Shown here piece after piece: positions 23,356 to 33,720 of a stretch of DNA of 64,000 nucleotides. Origin of the DNA: Natronosporangium hydrolyticum (GTDB lineage Bacteria > Actinomycetota > Actinomycetes > Mycobacteriales > Micromonosporaceae); the NCBI RefSeq assembly GCF_016925615.1, contig NZ_CP070499.1, forward strand, positions 1,984,001 through 2,048,000. Reading direction: 5' to 3'. The notes below the pieces were generated by a model that made no database searches, was not told the DNA's origin, and saw nothing but the letters and a program-made list of their open reading frames with translations. Every line of letters begins with the position of its first letter. Within the stretch, counting starts at the first letter, position 1. The translations under genes were made by a program, and so were the position numbers.

Positions 23356-26300
23356 GTGGCGCACCGGCATCTTCCGCTACCCCAAGGGCTGTACGACCCA
23401 CGCGAGGAGCATGACTCCTGCGGCGTGGCGATGGTGGCCGACCTTCACGGTCGGCGCGCCCACCAGGTGGTGCAGCATGGGTTGACCGCACTGCGTCGGC
23501 TCGATCACCGGGGTGCTCGGGGCGCCGAGCCGAACACCGGTGATGGCGCCGGGATCATGTTGCAGGTGCCGGACCTGTTCTGTCGCGCGGTGGTGGACTT
23601 CGATCTGCCGCCGCCCGGTGAGTACGCTACCGGCCTGGTCTTTCTGCCCGCCGATGCGACGGCCGCCGCCACCGCGGTGCGGGTGTTCGAGAAGTACGCG
23701 CTGGTGGAGGGCGCGACCATCCTGGGTTGGCGGGACGTGCCTACCGACCCGACCGGGCTTGGCGAGACGGCGCTGGCGGCGCAGCCGCGGATCCGGCAGG
23801 TCTTCCTCTCGGGCCAGCGTCTGACCAGCTCGATCGACGGCGCCGCCGGGGAGTCGTTGGCCGGCTTGGAGCTGGAGCGGATGGCGTGGTGCATCCGGAA
23901 GCAGACCGAGCGGGAGAGCCGGCAACGCGGCGCCCCGGCCTACTTTCCGTCCCTGTCCGGGCGCACCATCGTCTACAAGGGCATGCTCACCCCCGACCAG
24001 GTTTCTTCCTACTTCCCGGATCTGAGCGATCCGCGGGTCGAGTCGGCGATCGCGCTGGTCCACTCGCGCTTCTCCACCAACACTTTTCCTTCCTGGCCGT
24101 TGGCCCACCCGTACCGGCTGGTCGCCCACAACGGTGAATTCAACACCATCCGGGGCAACAAAAACTGGATGGCGGCGCGGGAGGCCCTGCTGCGCACCGC
24201 CAGTATCCCGGGCGATCTGCGGCGGGTCTTCCCGATCTGCAACCCGGACGGCTCCGACTCGGCCAACTTCGACGAGGTGTTGGAGCTGCTGCATCTCAGC
24301 GGCCGTAGCCTGCCTCACGCGGTGCTGATGATGATCCCGGAGGCGTGGGAGAACGACCCGGCGATGGACCCGGCGCAGCGGGCCTTCTACCGTTTCCACG
24401 CCTGTCTGATGGAGCCGTGGGACGGCCCCGCCAGCGTCGCCTTCTCCGACGGGACGCTCGCGGGCGCGGTGCTGGACCGGAACGGCCTGCGGCCGGGGCG
24501 TTGGTGGCGCACCCGCGACGACCTGGTGGTGCTGGGCAGCGAGGCCGGCGTACTGGCGGTGGATCCGGCCGAGGTGGTGGCGAAGGGCCGGCTGCGGCCG
24601 GGGCGCATGTTCCTGGTGGATACCGCCGCTGGTCGGATCGTGGAAGACGACGAGATCAAGGCGGAGCTGGCCGCGGCGGCGCCGTACGACGACTGGCTGC
24701 ACGCCGGCCTGATCGAGTTGGCTGACCTGCCCGAGCGGGAACACACCGTCTACACCCACGATTCGGTGCAGCGCCGGCAGCAGACCTTCGGCTACACCGA
24801 GGAAGAACTGAAGGTGTTGCTGGCCCCGATGGCTCGGACCGGGGTGGAGCCGTTGGGTTCGATGGGGACCGACACCCCGGTGTCGCCGTTGTCGACCCGG
24901 CCGCGGTTGCTCTACGACTATTTCCACCAGCTCTTCGCGCAGGTCACCAACCCGCCGTTGGACGCTATCCGGGAAGAGCTGGTAACCAGCCTCGCCACCA
25001 CTATGGGGCCGGAGGGCAACCTGCTCGACCCGGGACCGGCGAGCTGCCGGCAGTTGGTGATGCCCTACCCGATCATCGACAATGATGAGTTGGCGAAGCT
25101 GCTCTCCATCGACGACGACGGCGACCTGCCGGGGTTCAAGTCGGTCCGGGTCTCCGGGCTGTACCCGCTGCGGGACGGCGCTGCCGGGCTGAAGCGCCGG
25201 CTGGTGGAGATCTGCCGGCACGTCTCGGAGGCGATCGAGGACGGGGTGCGGATCCTGGTGCTCTCCGACCGGGACTCCACCGCGGAGCTGGGGCCGGTGC
25301 CGTCGTTGCTGCTCACCGCGGTGGTGCATCAGCATCTGGTGCGGGAGCAGACCCGTACCCAGGTGGCGCTGGTGGTGGAGTCCGGGGATTGCCGGGAGGT
25401 TCACCATGCCGCCTGCCTGATCGGTTACGGCGCCGCGGCGGTCAATCCGTACCTGGCCTTCGAGACGGTGGAGGATCTGATCGCCCGGTCCCGCGCGGTC
25501 GATGGTGCCGCGACCGGGCTGTTGCCGGATCTCGACCCGGTGCAGGGGGTCCGCAACTACGTCAAGGCGTTGGGCAAGGGCGTCCTTAAGATCATGTCCA
25601 AGATGGGCATCTCCACCGTCTCTTCCTACTGCGGTGCGCAGGTCTTCGAGGCGGTTGGCCTGGACGACAAGCTGATCCGGCGTTACTTCACCGGTACGCC
25701 GAGCAAGATCGGCGGGATCGGGTTGGCGGAGATCCACGCGGAGGTCGCCGCCCGGCATGCCCGGGCCTACCCGGCGAACCCGGCTGAGCGGTCGCACCGG
25801 GTGCTCGACCCCGGTGGCGAATACCAGTGGCGGCGCGAGGGTGAGCTGCACCTGTTCAACCCGGAGACGGTTTTTCTGCTGCAGCACGCCACCAAGAGCC
25901 GCCAGTACGAGGTCTTCCAACGCTATACCTCTACTGTGGATCAGCTCGCGGCCGACTCAGGCTCACTGCGTGGACTGTTCGCCTTGCGCACCGGCGCGAG
26001 ACCGCCGGTGCCGCTGGACGAGGTGGAGCCGGCGACGGAGATTGTGAAGCGGTTCGGCACCGGCGCCATTTCTTACGGCGCGATCTCGGCCGAGTCGCAC
26101 GAGACGCTCGCGATCGCGATGAACCGGATCGGTGGCCGCTCCAACACCGGCGAGGGTGGTGAGGAGGTAGACCGGCTCTACGATCCGTTGCGCCGGTCGG
26201 CGGTGAAGCAGATCGCCAGCGGTCGGTTCGGGGTCACCACCGAGTATCTGGTCCACTCCGACGACATCCAGGTGAAGATGGCGCAGGGGGCCAAGCCCGG

Positions 26301-27954
26301 TGAGGGCGGCCAGCTGCCGGGTAACAAGGTGTGGCCGTGGATCGCCAAGACCCGGCACGCCACTCCCGGGGTCGGGCTGATCTCCCCGCCGCCGCACCAC
26401 GACATCTACTCGATCGAGGACCTGGCGCAGCTGGTCCACGACCTGAAGTGTGTCAATCCGGCCGCGCGGATCCACGTCAAGCTGGTCTCGGCCAGCGGAG
26501 TGGGGACGGTCGCGGCCGGCGTCGCCAAGCTCAAGTCCGATGTCATCCTGATCTCGGGCCACGACGGCGGGACCGGCGCCTCACCGATGAACTCGCTCAA
26601 ACACGCCGGTACGCCGTGGGAGCTCGGGTTGGCCGAAACCCAGCAGACGCTGCTCGGCAGCGGGCTGCGGGACCGGGTGACGGTGCAGGTCGACGGGCAG
26701 CTGAAGACTGGCCGGGACGTGATCGTGGCGGCGCTGCTCGGGGCCGAAGAGTACGGTTTCGCGACCGCGCCGCTGATCGTCGCCGGCTGCGTCATGATGC
26801 GGGTGTGCCACCTGGACACCTGCCCGGTGGGGATCGCCACCCAGAATCCGGTGCTGCGGGAGCGGTACGCCGGGCGGCCAGAGTTCGTGGAGAACTTCTT
26901 CTGGTTCCTGGCCGAGGAGATCCGCGGTTACCTGGCCGAGCTCGGGTTCCGCAGTCTGGACGAGGCGATCGGCCACGCCGAACTGCTCGACTTCACGCCG
27001 GCGATCAACCACTGGAAGGCCCGGGGGCTGGATCTCGGCCCGGTCCTTCATGTGCCCCCGCTGCCGCCGGGTACGGCGCTACGCCGGATCCGGGAGCAGG
27101 ACCACGGCCTGGACCGCTCGCTCGACAATGACCTGATCGCGGCCGCTGCCCCGGCGCTGACCGAGGGGACGCCGACCGCGATCAGCCGGCCGGTGCGCAA
27201 CGAGCACCGCAGCGTCGGTGCCATGCTCGCCGGTGAGGTGACCCGCCGGGTCGGCGGGAAAGGGTTGCCGGACGACACCATCCGGGTGACCTTGCGGGGC
27301 AGCGCTGGCCAGTCCTTCGGCGCGTTCGCGGTCCGGGGGATGACCCTGCGGCTCTACGGGGACGCCAACGACTACGTGGGCAAGGGGCTCTCCGGCGGCC
27401 GGCTGGTGGTGCGTCCCGATGAGTCGGCCCCGTTCGCCGCCGAGGCGAACATCATCGCCGGCAACACCATCCTTTATGGAGCGACCGGTGGCGAACTCTA
27501 CTGCCGCGGGCAGGTGGGGGAGCGGTTCGCCGTGCGCAACTCCGGGGCCACCGCGGTGGTCGAGGGCGTCGGTGACCACGGCTGCGAGTACATGACCGGC
27601 GGGCAGGTGGTGGTGCTCGGCCCGACCGGGCGCAACTTCGCCGCCGGCATGTCCGGCGGCAACGCCTTCGTGTGGCGGCTCGACCCGGCGATGGTGAACC
27701 GGGAGCTGGTCGACCTGGCGCCGCTCAACGCCGAGCAGCGGGCGACCGTCCGGGCGCTGGTCGAGCGACACGCCGTCGAGACCGATTCGGCGCAGGCGCA
27801 CCAGCTGTTGGCGCAGTGGGACCGGGCCGCGTCGGAGTTCACCGCGGTAGTGCCCCGCGATTATCAGCGGGTGCTGGAGACGATCCGGGCCGCCGAGGCG
27901 GCCGGCGAGGATGTGGACGCCGCGGTCATGGCGACCGCCGGGGCGGGGAGTTGA
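23356..27954 (+). CDS. gltB: Glutamate synthase large subunit
   Basis: Makes two glutamates from glutamine and 2-oxoglutarate. 1532 residues, typical. After a 21-residue propeptide, C22 in [12 protein letters not shown] is the N-terminal glutaminase nucleophile, so the precursor must be cleaved. The glutaminase domain (to about 430), the central domain, the FMN/2-oxoglutarate barrel (about 820-1190) and the beta-helix domain ([22 protein letters not shown]) follow in order. The 3Fe-4S cysteines are C1145, C1151 and C1156 ([12 protein letters not shown]). GTG start with AGGAGG. gltD follows after three bases. Confidence 0.98.
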   Translation: MAHRHLPLPQGLYDPREEHDSCGVAMVADLHGRRAHQVVQHGLTALRRLDHRGARGAEPNTGDGAGIMLQVPDLFCRAVVDFDLPPPGEYATGLVFLPADATAAATAVRVFEKYALVEGATILGWRDVPTDPTGLGETALAAQPRIRQVFLSGQRLTSSIDGAAGESLAGLELERMAWCIRKQTERESRQRGAPAYFPSLSGRTIVYKGMLTPDQVSSYFPDLSDPRVESAIALVHSRFSTNTFPSWPLAHPYRLVAHNGEFNTIRGNKNWMAAREALLRTASIPGDLRRVFPICNPDGSDSANFDEVLELLHLSGRSLPHAVLMMIPEAWENDPAMDPAQRAFYRFHACLMEPWDGPASVAFSDGTLAGAVLDRNGLRPGRWWRTRDDLVVLGSEAGVLAVDPAEVVAKGRLRPGRMFLVDTAAGRIVEDDEIKAELAAAAPYDDWLHAGLIELADLPEREHTVYTHDSVQRRQQTFGYTEEELKVLLAPMARTGVEPLGSMGTDTPVSPLSTRPRLLYDYFHQLFAQVTNPPLDAIREELVTSLATTMGPEGNLLDPGPASCRQLVMPYPIIDNDELAKLLSIDDDGDLPGFKSVRVSGLYPLRDGAAGLKRRLVEICRHVSEAIEDGVRILVLSDRDSTAELGPVPSLLLTAVVHQHLVREQTRTQVALVVESGDCREVHHAACLIGYGAAAVNPYLAFETVEDLIARSRAVDGAATGLLPDLDPVQGVRNYVKALGKGVLKIMSKMGISTVSSYCGAQVFEAVGLDDKLIRRYFTGTPSKIGGIGLAEIHAEVAARHARAYPANPAERSHRVLDPGGEYQWRREGELHLFNPETVFLLQHATKSRQYEVFQRYTSTVDQLAADSGSLRGLFALRTGARPPVPLDEVEPATEIVKRFGTGAISYGAISAESHETLAIAMNRIGGRSNTGEGGEEVDRLYDPLRRSAVKQIASGRFGVTTEYLVHSDDIQVKMAQGAKPGEGGQLPGNKVWPWIAKTRHATPGVGLISPPPHHDIYSIEDLAQLVHDLKCVNPAARIHVKLVSASGVGTVAAGVAKLKSDVILISGHDGGTGASPMNSLKHAGTPWELGLAETQQTLLGSGLRDRVTVQVDGQLKTGRDVIVAALLGAEEYGFATAPLIVAGCVMMRVCHLDTCPVGIATQNPVLRERYAGRPEFVENFFWFLAEEIRGYLAELGFRSLDEAIGHAELLDFTPAINHWKARGLDLGPVLHVPPLPPGTALRRIREQDHGLDRSLDNDLIAAAAPALTEGTPTAISRPVRNEHRSVGAMLAGEVTRRVGGKGLPDDTIRVTLRGSAGQSFGAFAVRGMTLRLYGDANDYVGKGLSGGRLVVRPDESAPFAAEANIIAGNTILYGATGGELYCRGQVGERFAVRNSGATAVVEGVGDHGCEYMTGGQVVVLGPTGRNFAAGMSGGNAFVWRLDPAMVNRELVDLAPLNAEQRATVRALVERHAVETDSAQAHQLLAQWDRAASEFTAVVPRDYQRVLETIRAAEAAGEDVDAAVMATAGAGS

Positions 27955-27957
27955 GCG

Positions 27958-29439
27958 ATGGCTGACCCGAAGGGTTTCTTGAAGCACGAGCGTCGGCTGC
28001 CCGAGCGTCGCCCGGTGCCGCTGCGACTGCTGGACTGGCACGAGGTCTACCCGGTCGCCGACGAGCCGTTGGTGCGGGAGCAGGCCACCCGGTGCATGGA
28101 TTGCGGGGTGCCGTTCTGCCACGAGGGTTGTCCGTTGGGCAACCGCATCCCGGACTGGAACGACCTGGTCCGGACCGGCGCCTGGTCTGCGGCGAGCGAG
28201 TCGCTGCATGCCACCAACAACTTCCCGGAGTTCACCGGCCGGCTCTGCCCGGCGCCGTGTGAGGCGGCGTGTGTGCTCGGGATCGGCAACGCCGATCCGG
28301 TCAGTATCAAGCTGGTCGAGGTCGAGATCATCAACCGGGCGGTCGCGGCGGACGAGATCCACCCGCAGCCGGCGGCGACCTCCTCCGGCCGGTCGGTGGC
28401 GGTGGTGGGCTCCGGGCCGGCCGGGCTCGCGGCGGCGCAGCAGCTGGCGCGGGCCGGTCACGCGGTAACCGTCTTCGAGCGCGACGACGCGATCGGTGGC
28501 CTGCTGCGGTACGGCATCCCGGACTTCAAGCTGGAGAAGTCGCACATCGACCGGCGGATCGGGCAGTTGAGCGCGGAGGGGGTGCAGTTTCGCACCGGCG
28601 TGAACGTCGGCGTCGACGTCACCGCGGAGCAGCTGCGGGCTGAGTTCGACGCGGTGTTACTCGCGACCGGGGCGCTGGCGGGTCGGGACACTCCGGAGAC
28701 TCCAGGCCGGGCGCTGCCCGGGGTTCACCTGGCGATGGACCATCTGGTGGCCGCCAACCGGGTGGTCGCCGGCCTGGACGAGACGGCCCCGATCACCGCG
28801 GCCGGCAAGCATGTGGTGATCATCGGTGGCGGTGACACCGGCGCCGACTGCCTCGGCGTCGCGCACCGGCAGGGCGCCGCCTCGGTGACCCAGCTGGACC
28901 AGTACCCGCTGCCGCCGAAAGGGCGGGACGAAGCGCGGGACCCCTGGCCGACCTGGCCCTGGGTCCTGCGCGAGTACCCAGCCCACGAGGAGGGCGGCGA
29001 ACGAGTCTTCGCGGTGGCGGTGCAGGAGTTCGTCGGCGAGGACCGGGTACGCGCGGTGCGGATCGCGGAGGTGAGCGTCGAGCGGCGGGACGGCCGCCGG
29101 GTCGTTACCCCGGTCCCCGGCACCGAGCGGGACCTGCCTGCCGACCTGGTGCTGCTGGCGATCGGGTTCGAGGGGACCGAGCCGGGGCCGCTGCTGGACC
29201 AGTTCGAGCTGCCGCGCAACCCGCGGGGTGCGCTCGACTGTGGCCCGGACTGGCAGACCGGCGCCGAGGGAGTTTTCGTGGCTGGTGACGCCCACCGGGG
29301 TGCCTCGCTGATCGTCTGGGCGATCGCCGAGGGCCGGGCCGCCGCGGCCGCGATCCACGACTACCTGGGCGGCGCGGGGGACCTGCCGGCGCCGGTGGGG
29401 ACAGCGACCCAACCGTTGGCGGTGCCCGGCGCCCGCTGA
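27958..29439 (+). CDS. gltD: Glutamate synthase small subunit
   Basis: Passes electrons from NAD(P)H through FAD and two 4Fe-4S clusters to GltB. 493 residues. The cysteine clusters RCMDCGVPFCHEGCPLGN and CPAPCEAACVLG are complete. FAD (VGSGPAGLAAAQQLARAGH) and NAD(P) (IIGGGDTGADCLGVA) motifs are intact, and GVFVAGDAHRGASLIVWAI ends the FAD fold. Cotranscribed with gltB. It converges on a TetR gene, with only three bases between the stops. Confidence 0.98.
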   Translation: MADPKGFLKHERRLPERRPVPLRLLDWHEVYPVADEPLVREQATRCMDCGVPFCHEGCPLGNRIPDWNDLVRTGAWSAASESLHATNNFPEFTGRLCPAPCEAACVLGIGNADPVSIKLVEVEIINRAVAADEIHPQPAATSSGRSVAVVGSGPAGLAAAQQLARAGHAVTVFERDDAIGGLLRYGIPDFKLEKSHIDRRIGQLSAEGVQFRTGVNVGVDVTAEQLRAEFDAVLLATGALAGRDTPETPGRALPGVHLAMDHLVAANRVVAGLDETAPITAAGKHVVIIGGGDTGADCLGVAHRQGAASVTQLDQYPLPPKGRDEARDPWPTWPWVLREYPAHEEGGERVFAVAVQEFVGEDRVRAVRIAEVSVERRDGRRVVTPVPGTERDLPADLVLLAIGFEGTEPGPLLDQFELPRNPRGALDCGPDWQTGAEGVFVAGDAHRGASLIVWAIAEGRAAAAAIHDYLGGAGDLPAPVGTATQPLAVPGAR

Positions 29440-29442
29440 CGG

Positions 29443-30204
29443 TTACCGGCGGGACCGGACCAGCTGCTCCAGACCGTCGAGGATCGCGCGCAGGCCCAAC
29501 TCAAAGGTCGATTCCCAGCTGGCGTCGAAGGAGTCTTCGGCCAACGTCGCCATGACCGGATAGGCGCCGGTGGCCATCGCCCGCTCCAGCGTCGGCAGCT
29601 GGGTCTGCCAGAAGTCTTCGTCGCTGATGCCGGTCTCGGCTGCCGCTGCGATGTACTGGACCTGGTGGCGGGCGAGGCCGCTGCAGTAGCCGTCGAGGAG
29701 GGTGATCACCATGATCTTCTCGCGGTCGGTGAGTGGCGTGTCGGTCAATCCGGTGACCAGCAGCTCCATGCCGGCGAGCGAGTTCGGTCCGAGCACCGGG
29801 CGCGACCAGTTGACCTGCAGCAGCCACCGGTGGGCGAGATACTGCTGGAACCCGTTGCGGGCGATGGCCTCCAGCATTCCCCGCCAATCCTTGCCCTCGA
29901 TCAGCTTCGCTTCCTCGGTCGGGTCGTAGACCCGGTCGAGCATCAGGTTGAGCAGCACCGCCTTGTTGGGCACGTAGCGATAGAGGGTCATGGCGCCGAC
30001 CCCGAGCGCGGCGGCGACCCGCCGCATTGAGAGTGCGTCGATCCCCTCGGTGTCGGCGAGGTCGATCGACGCTGCCACGATCTGGTCGAGGCTCAACCCC
30101 GGCTTCGGCCCGCGGGTGGCCCGCTCGCCGCCGGCCCACAGCAGCTCGTTGGTCTGCTCCAGGACCCGGAGCAATTCGCGGGGTTCAGTGTCCTGACTTG
30201 TCAT
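29443..30204 (-). CDS. TetR-family repressor of the divergent ABC exporter
   Basis: 253 residues. Helix-turn-helix LSMRRVAAALGVGAMTLYRYVPNKAVLL at about 65-92, with a tetracycline-repressor-like C-terminal ligand domain. It is divergent from a DrrAB-type exporter across an 86-bp spacer that carries two identical palindromes, the arrangement of a self-regulating efflux repressor. A -10-like TAGAAT lies nine bases upstream of the ATG. Confidence 0.93.
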   Translation of the reverse strand: MTSQDTEPRELLRVLEQTNELLWAGGERATRGPKPGLSLDQIVAASIDLADTEGIDALSMRRVAAALGVGAMTLYRYVPNKAVLLNLMLDRVYDPTEEAKLIEGKDWRGMLEAIARNGFQQYLAHRWLLQVNWSRPVLGPNSLAGMELLVTGLTDTPLTDREKIMVITLLDGYCSGLARHQVQYIAAAAETGISDEDFWQTQLPTLERAMATGAYPVMATLAEDSFDASWESTFELGLRAILDGLEQLVRSRR

Positions 30205-30229
30205 GGTGACACCATTCTAGCGAACCTGG

Positions 30230-30258
30230 TTGTTTCTGGGTACGACGTACGCTAATGT
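30230..30258 (+). promoter_or_regulatory. Promoter of the DrrAB-type exporter operon
   Basis: TTGTTT (30230-30235), 17 bp, TAATGT (30253-30258). The first operator palindrome fills the spacer and the second begins three bases after the -10, so a bound repressor would cover the polymerase site. Confidence 0.65.
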
Positions 30259-30271
30259 GCGTACGACGTAC
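30240..30271. promoter_or_regulatory. Twin palindromic operator (GTACGACGTAC x2)
   Basis: Two identical 11-bp palindromes, at 30240-30250 and 30261-30271, have centres 21 bp apart, two helical turns, so two repressor dimers would bind on the same face. They sit inside a larger symmetry, CTGGGTACGACGTACGC and its near complement (30236-30275). The natural ligand is the adjacent TetR protein. Confidence 0.75.
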
Positions 30272-30290
30272 CCAGTTGTTAGGAGGAAGT

Positions 30291-31265
30291 GTGCCCGCGA
30301 CGGAACCCGCGATCCTGGCGGAAGGATTGCACAAGCGGTACCCCGGCACGGTGGCGCTCGACGAACTTGACCTGACGGTGCCGTACGGCACCGTCTTCGG
30401 GCTGCTCGGCCCCAACGGCGCCGGAAAGACCACCGCGGTTCGGATCTTGACCACCTTGCTGCGTTTCGACGGCGGGCGGGCCGTGGTGGCCGGCTATGAC
30501 GTGGCGAAGCAGCCCCGGCAGGTACGGCACCGGATCGGCCTGACTGGCCAGCAGGCGGCGGTGGACGACATCCTCACCGCCAAACAGAACCTGATGATCT
30601 TCGGCCGGCTGTTCCACATCGGTAAGAAGGCCGCGGCACGTCGGGCCGACGAGTTGCTGGCCCAGTTCAGCTTGAGCGAGGTGGCGAACAAGGCACCGAA
30701 GAAGTTCTCCGGCGGTATGCGCCGCCGGCTGGACCTGGCGGCCAGTATGATTCTGGCTCCGCAGGTGCTCTTCCTGGATGAACCCACCACCGGCCTGGAT
30801 CCGTCGGGCCGCCGGGAGGTGTGGCAGGCGATCCGGGACCTCACCGCCCGCGGGACCACCGTCCTGCTCACCACCCACTACCTCGACGAGGCCGACCAGC
30901 TCTGTGACCGGATCGCGGTGGTCGACCAGGGTCGGAACCTGGTGGAGGACACACCGGATGGGCTGAAGCGCCGGATCGGCAACGAGCGGCTGCGTGTGGT
31001 GGTCACCGACCCGTCGGACCTGCCGGCGGTCGCCGCGCTGCTGGCGAAGGTGGGGATGGATGCCGGAGAGCCGACGGTCGACTCGGCGGACCTGTCGGTC
31101 AGCGTGGCCGTCGATGGGGTCGGTGCGCTCACCGAGGTCGCGGTTCGGCTACGTGAGCAGGAGGTCACCGTTGCCGACCTCGGGCTGCGCCGGCCGACAC
31201 TGGATGAGGCGTTCCTGGCCCTGACCGGTCAGTCCATTGCTGAGCGGACGGAGGTCGCCGCATGA
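30291..31265 (+). CDS. ABC exporter ATP-binding protein, DrrA type
   Basis: 324 residues. Walker A GPNGAGKTT, signature FSGGMRRRLDLA, Walker B LFLDEPTTGLD and H-loop TTHYLDEA are intact. The 100-residue C-terminal extension (through LGLRRPTLDEAFLALTG) is typical of the DrrA/daunorubicin-resistance group. The GTG at 30291 is chosen because AGGAGGA directly precedes it; an ATG at 30255 lies within the operator. The stop overlaps the permease start. Confidence 0.95.
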   Translation: MPATEPAILAEGLHKRYPGTVALDELDLTVPYGTVFGLLGPNGAGKTTAVRILTTLLRFDGGRAVVAGYDVAKQPRQVRHRIGLTGQQAAVDDILTAKQNLMIFGRLFHIGKKAAARRADELLAQFSLSEVANKAPKKFSGGMRRRLDLAASMILAPQVLFLDEPTTGLDPSGRREVWQAIRDLTARGTTVLLTTHYLDEADQLCDRIAVVDQGRNLVEDTPDGLKRRIGNERLRVVVTDPSDLPAVAALLAKVGMDAGEPTVDSADLSVSVAVDGVGALTEVAVRLREQEVTVADLGLRRPTLDEAFLALTGQSIAERTEVAA

Positions 31266-32104
31266 GCTCGCTCGATCTGATCCCAGCGGAGAACGACACC
31301 GTCGTCTCCCGCGCCCGGTGGGCGGTGACCGACTGCTGGACCGTGGTGGTCCAGGAGCTCGTGCACCTGATCCGGCAGCCCACGACCTTCCTCTGGCAAC
31401 TCGGCTTCCCGATCGTCATGGTGTTGATGTTCGTCTACGTCTTCGGCAGTGCGATGGACGTGACCGGGCAGGGTGCCGGCGAGGGGTATATGGAGTACGC
31501 GATGCCGGGCCTGTTCGCGATGACTATGGCGTTCGGGTTCATGAACACCGCCTTCGCGGTCGTACTCAACAAGGAGAAGGGGTTTATCGACCGGTTCCGG
31601 TCGATGCCGATGGCCTCCTCGGCGGTGGTCACCGGCCGTGGCGTGGCCGACATCATCCACGCCGCCGTCGATCTGGTTGTGCTGGTGTTGATCGCATTGG
31701 TGCTGGGGTGGCGGAGCGGGGGCACCCTGGTGGCGACCCTCACCGCGTTCGTGTTGCTGCTCTGGCTGCGGCTAGCGCTGATCTTCGTCGGGATCTACAT
31801 TGGCCTGCTCGTCAAGAACACCGAGGGCGCGGGGAACCTGTTTGCGCTGGCGTTCCCGTTCGGGATGGTTTCGTCGGTCTTCGCGCCGCCGCACCTGATG
31901 CCCGGGTGGTTGGGGGCGGTGGCGGCGTGGAACCCGGTTTCGGGGACCGCGACCGCGATCCGAAGTCTGTTCGAGTCCCCACCGGTGGTGAGCGGCTACT
32001 GGATTGAGGACCACGCGATGGCGGCGGCGCTCATCTGGCCAGCGGTGATCATCGTCATATTCCTGCCGCTGGCGGTGCGGCGTTACCAGCGCCTCAGCCG
32101 GTAA
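31262..32104 (+). CDS. ABC-2 exporter permease, DrrB type
   Basis: 280 residues with six predicted helices and the ABC-2 motif (NKEKGFIDRFRSMPMASSAVVTGR). It starts in an ATGA overlap with the ATPase gene. The conserved NPVSGTATAIRSLF near the end is found in DrrB-like exporters of antibiotics. The substrate is unknown; regulation by the divergent TetR suggests induction by a toxic compound. Confidence 0.94.
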   Translation: MSSLDLIPAENDTVVSRARWAVTDCWTVVVQELVHLIRQPTTFLWQLGFPIVMVLMFVYVFGSAMDVTGQGAGEGYMEYAMPGLFAMTMAFGFMNTAFAVVLNKEKGFIDRFRSMPMASSAVVTGRGVADIIHAAVDLVVLVLIALVLGWRSGGTLVATLTAFVLLLWLRLALIFVGIYIGLLVKNTEGAGNLFALAFPFGMVSSVFAPPHLMPGWLGAVAAWNPVSGTATAIRSLFESPPVVSGYWIEDHAMAAALIWPAVIIVIFLPLAVRRYQRLSR

Positions 32105-32113
32105 CCCCACCCC

Positions 32114-32190
32114 CACCCCCGGATGATCATGGACCTAAGGGCGTGGTCGGAGCCTTTTCGCGCCCCTAGACCCATGATCATCCGGGGGTG
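32114..32190. repeat. Intergenic inverted repeat, TGATCATGG family, copy C
   Basis: Arms of 19 bases (32114-32132 and 32172-32190) are perfectly complementary; the inner part CCTAAGGGCG/CGCCCCTAG nearly extends the stem. It follows the permease stop and may terminate the exporter operon before pyk. Confidence 0.85.
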
Positions 32191-32265
32191 AGGGGCGGTG
32201 ACGTTGGCCGGCTGGATACCGACTCGTTATCCGCCGGGTCACCGGAGCCGACTAGCCTGAGGGGC

Positions 32266-33720
32266 GTGACGCGACGCGCGAAGATTGTTTGTACGATCGG
32301 CCCGGCCACCGCTAGTCCGGAACGGATGCGAGGGCTGGTCGAAGCCGGCATGGACGTGGCCCGGCTGAACTTCAGCCACGGCAGCCACGAGGACCACGAG
32401 CAGATCTACCGACTGGTACGCGAGGCGGCCAAGTCCGCGGGCCGGCCGATCGGCATCCTCGCCGACCTCCAAGGTCCGAAGATCCGCCTGGGCGAGTTCG
32501 CCGAGCCGCCGGTCGAGTGGCGCACCGGTGACCAGGTGGTGATCACTGGCGACGAGATCACCGGCACCGCGGCCCGGGTCTCCTGCACCTACCGGGAGTT
32601 GCCGGCGGAGGTCAAGCTCGGCGACCGGCTGCTGATCGACGACGGCAAGGTCGCGGTCGAGGTGACCGGAGTGGCGGGGCCCGACGTCAACTGCCTGGTC
32701 GTCGAGGGCGGCCCGGTCTCCAACCACAAGGGCGTCTCGCTGCCGAACGTCGCGCTGTCGGTGCCGGCGCTCTCCGACAAGGATGTGGAAGATCTCCGCT
32801 TCGCGCTCGGGCTCGGCGTGGACCTGATCGCCCTGTCGTTCGTCCGGGCCCCGTCGGATGTCGACGGCGTCCGGGCGGTGATGGAGTCGATGGGGGTTCG
32901 CCGGCCGGTGCTCGCCAAGTTGGAGAAGCCCGAGGCGGTCGAGGAGCTCGACGGCATCGTCGCCGCCTTCGACGGGCTGATGGTGGCCCGCGGCGACCTC
33001 GGCATCGAGCTGCCGCTGGAGCAGGTGCCGCTGGTGCAGAAGCGGGCGGTGCAGCTGTGCCGGGAGAACGCCAAACCGGTGATCGTCGCCACCCAGATGC
33101 TCGAGTCGATGATGGACAATTCCCGGCCCACCCGGGCGGAGGCCTCCGACGTGGCCAACGCGGTCCTCGACGGCGCCGACGCGGTGATGCTCTCCGGCGA
33201 GACCAGCGTCGGACGGTTCCCGGTGCCGACGGTCGCCACCATGGCCCGGATCATCTCCTCCACCGAGGCCGGCCAGACCGGGCTGCCGCGCGATCGGCAG
33301 CGTCCGGGCCTGGAGCATGCTCCCCGCACCACCGGCGGAGCGATCGCCAACGCCGCGTCGCTGGTGGCTCGCTCGATCGGGGCCAGCGCGCTGGTGGCGT
33401 TCACGCAGACCGGCGACACCGTGCGCCGGCTTTCCCGGTTGCACTGCGAGTTGCCGTTGCTAGCGTTCACCCCGGATGACGACGTCCGCAACCAGCTCTC
33501 CCTCTCATGGGGTGTGGCGGCGTACCAGGCGCCGTTGGTCCACCACACCGATGAGATGTTCCGGCAGGTCGACCAGGAGATGCTGGCGTTGGGGCAGGGG
33601 CAGCCGGGCGACATCGTCGTGATCGTCGCGGGTAGCCCACCCGGCACCCCGGGTTCCACCAACACGCTGCGGGTCCACCAGTTGGGCTCGCTCGCCGGGT
33701 CGCTCCCGAACGGCGGCTGA
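32266..33720 (+). CDS. pyk: Pyruvate kinase
   Basis: Converts phosphoenolpyruvate and ADP to pyruvate and ATP. 484 residues. The start [13 protein letters not shown], the active-site segments [21 protein letters not shown] and [12 protein letters not shown] (catalytic Lys), the metal site [11 protein letters not shown] and [10 protein letters not shown], and the C-terminal allosteric domain are all present. The GTG at 32266 follows TAGCCT by seven bases. The stop overlaps the thioesterase start by one base (TGATG). Confidence 0.97.
   Translation: MTRRAKIVCTIGPATASPERMRGLVEAGMDVARLNFSHGSHEDHEQIYRLVREAAKSAGRPIGILADLQGPKIRLGEFAEPPVEWRTGDQVVITGDEITGTAARVSCTYRELPAEVKLGDRLLIDDGKVAVEVTGVAGPDVNCLVVEGGPVSNHKGVSLPNVALSVPALSDKDVEDLRFALGLGVDLIALSFVRAPSDVDGVRAVMESMGVRRPVLAKLEKPEAVEELDGIVAAFDGLMVARGDLGIELPLEQVPLVQKRAVQLCRENAKPVIVATQMLESMMDNSRPTRAEASDVANAVLDGADAVMLSGETSVGRFPVPTVATMARIISSTEAGQTGLPRDRQRPGLEHAPRTTGGAIANAASLVARSIGASALVAFTQTGDTVRRLSRLHCELPLLAFTPDDDVRNQLSLSWGVAAYQAPLVHHTDEMFRQVDQEMLALGQGQPGDIVVIVAGSPPGTPGSTNTLRVHQLGSLAGSLPNGG

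Noticed and set aside
23377-25920. 847-codon open frame opposite gltB
   Set aside because: Composition is His/Arg/Gln-rich antisense of a well-conserved gene; high GC keeps such frames open by chance.
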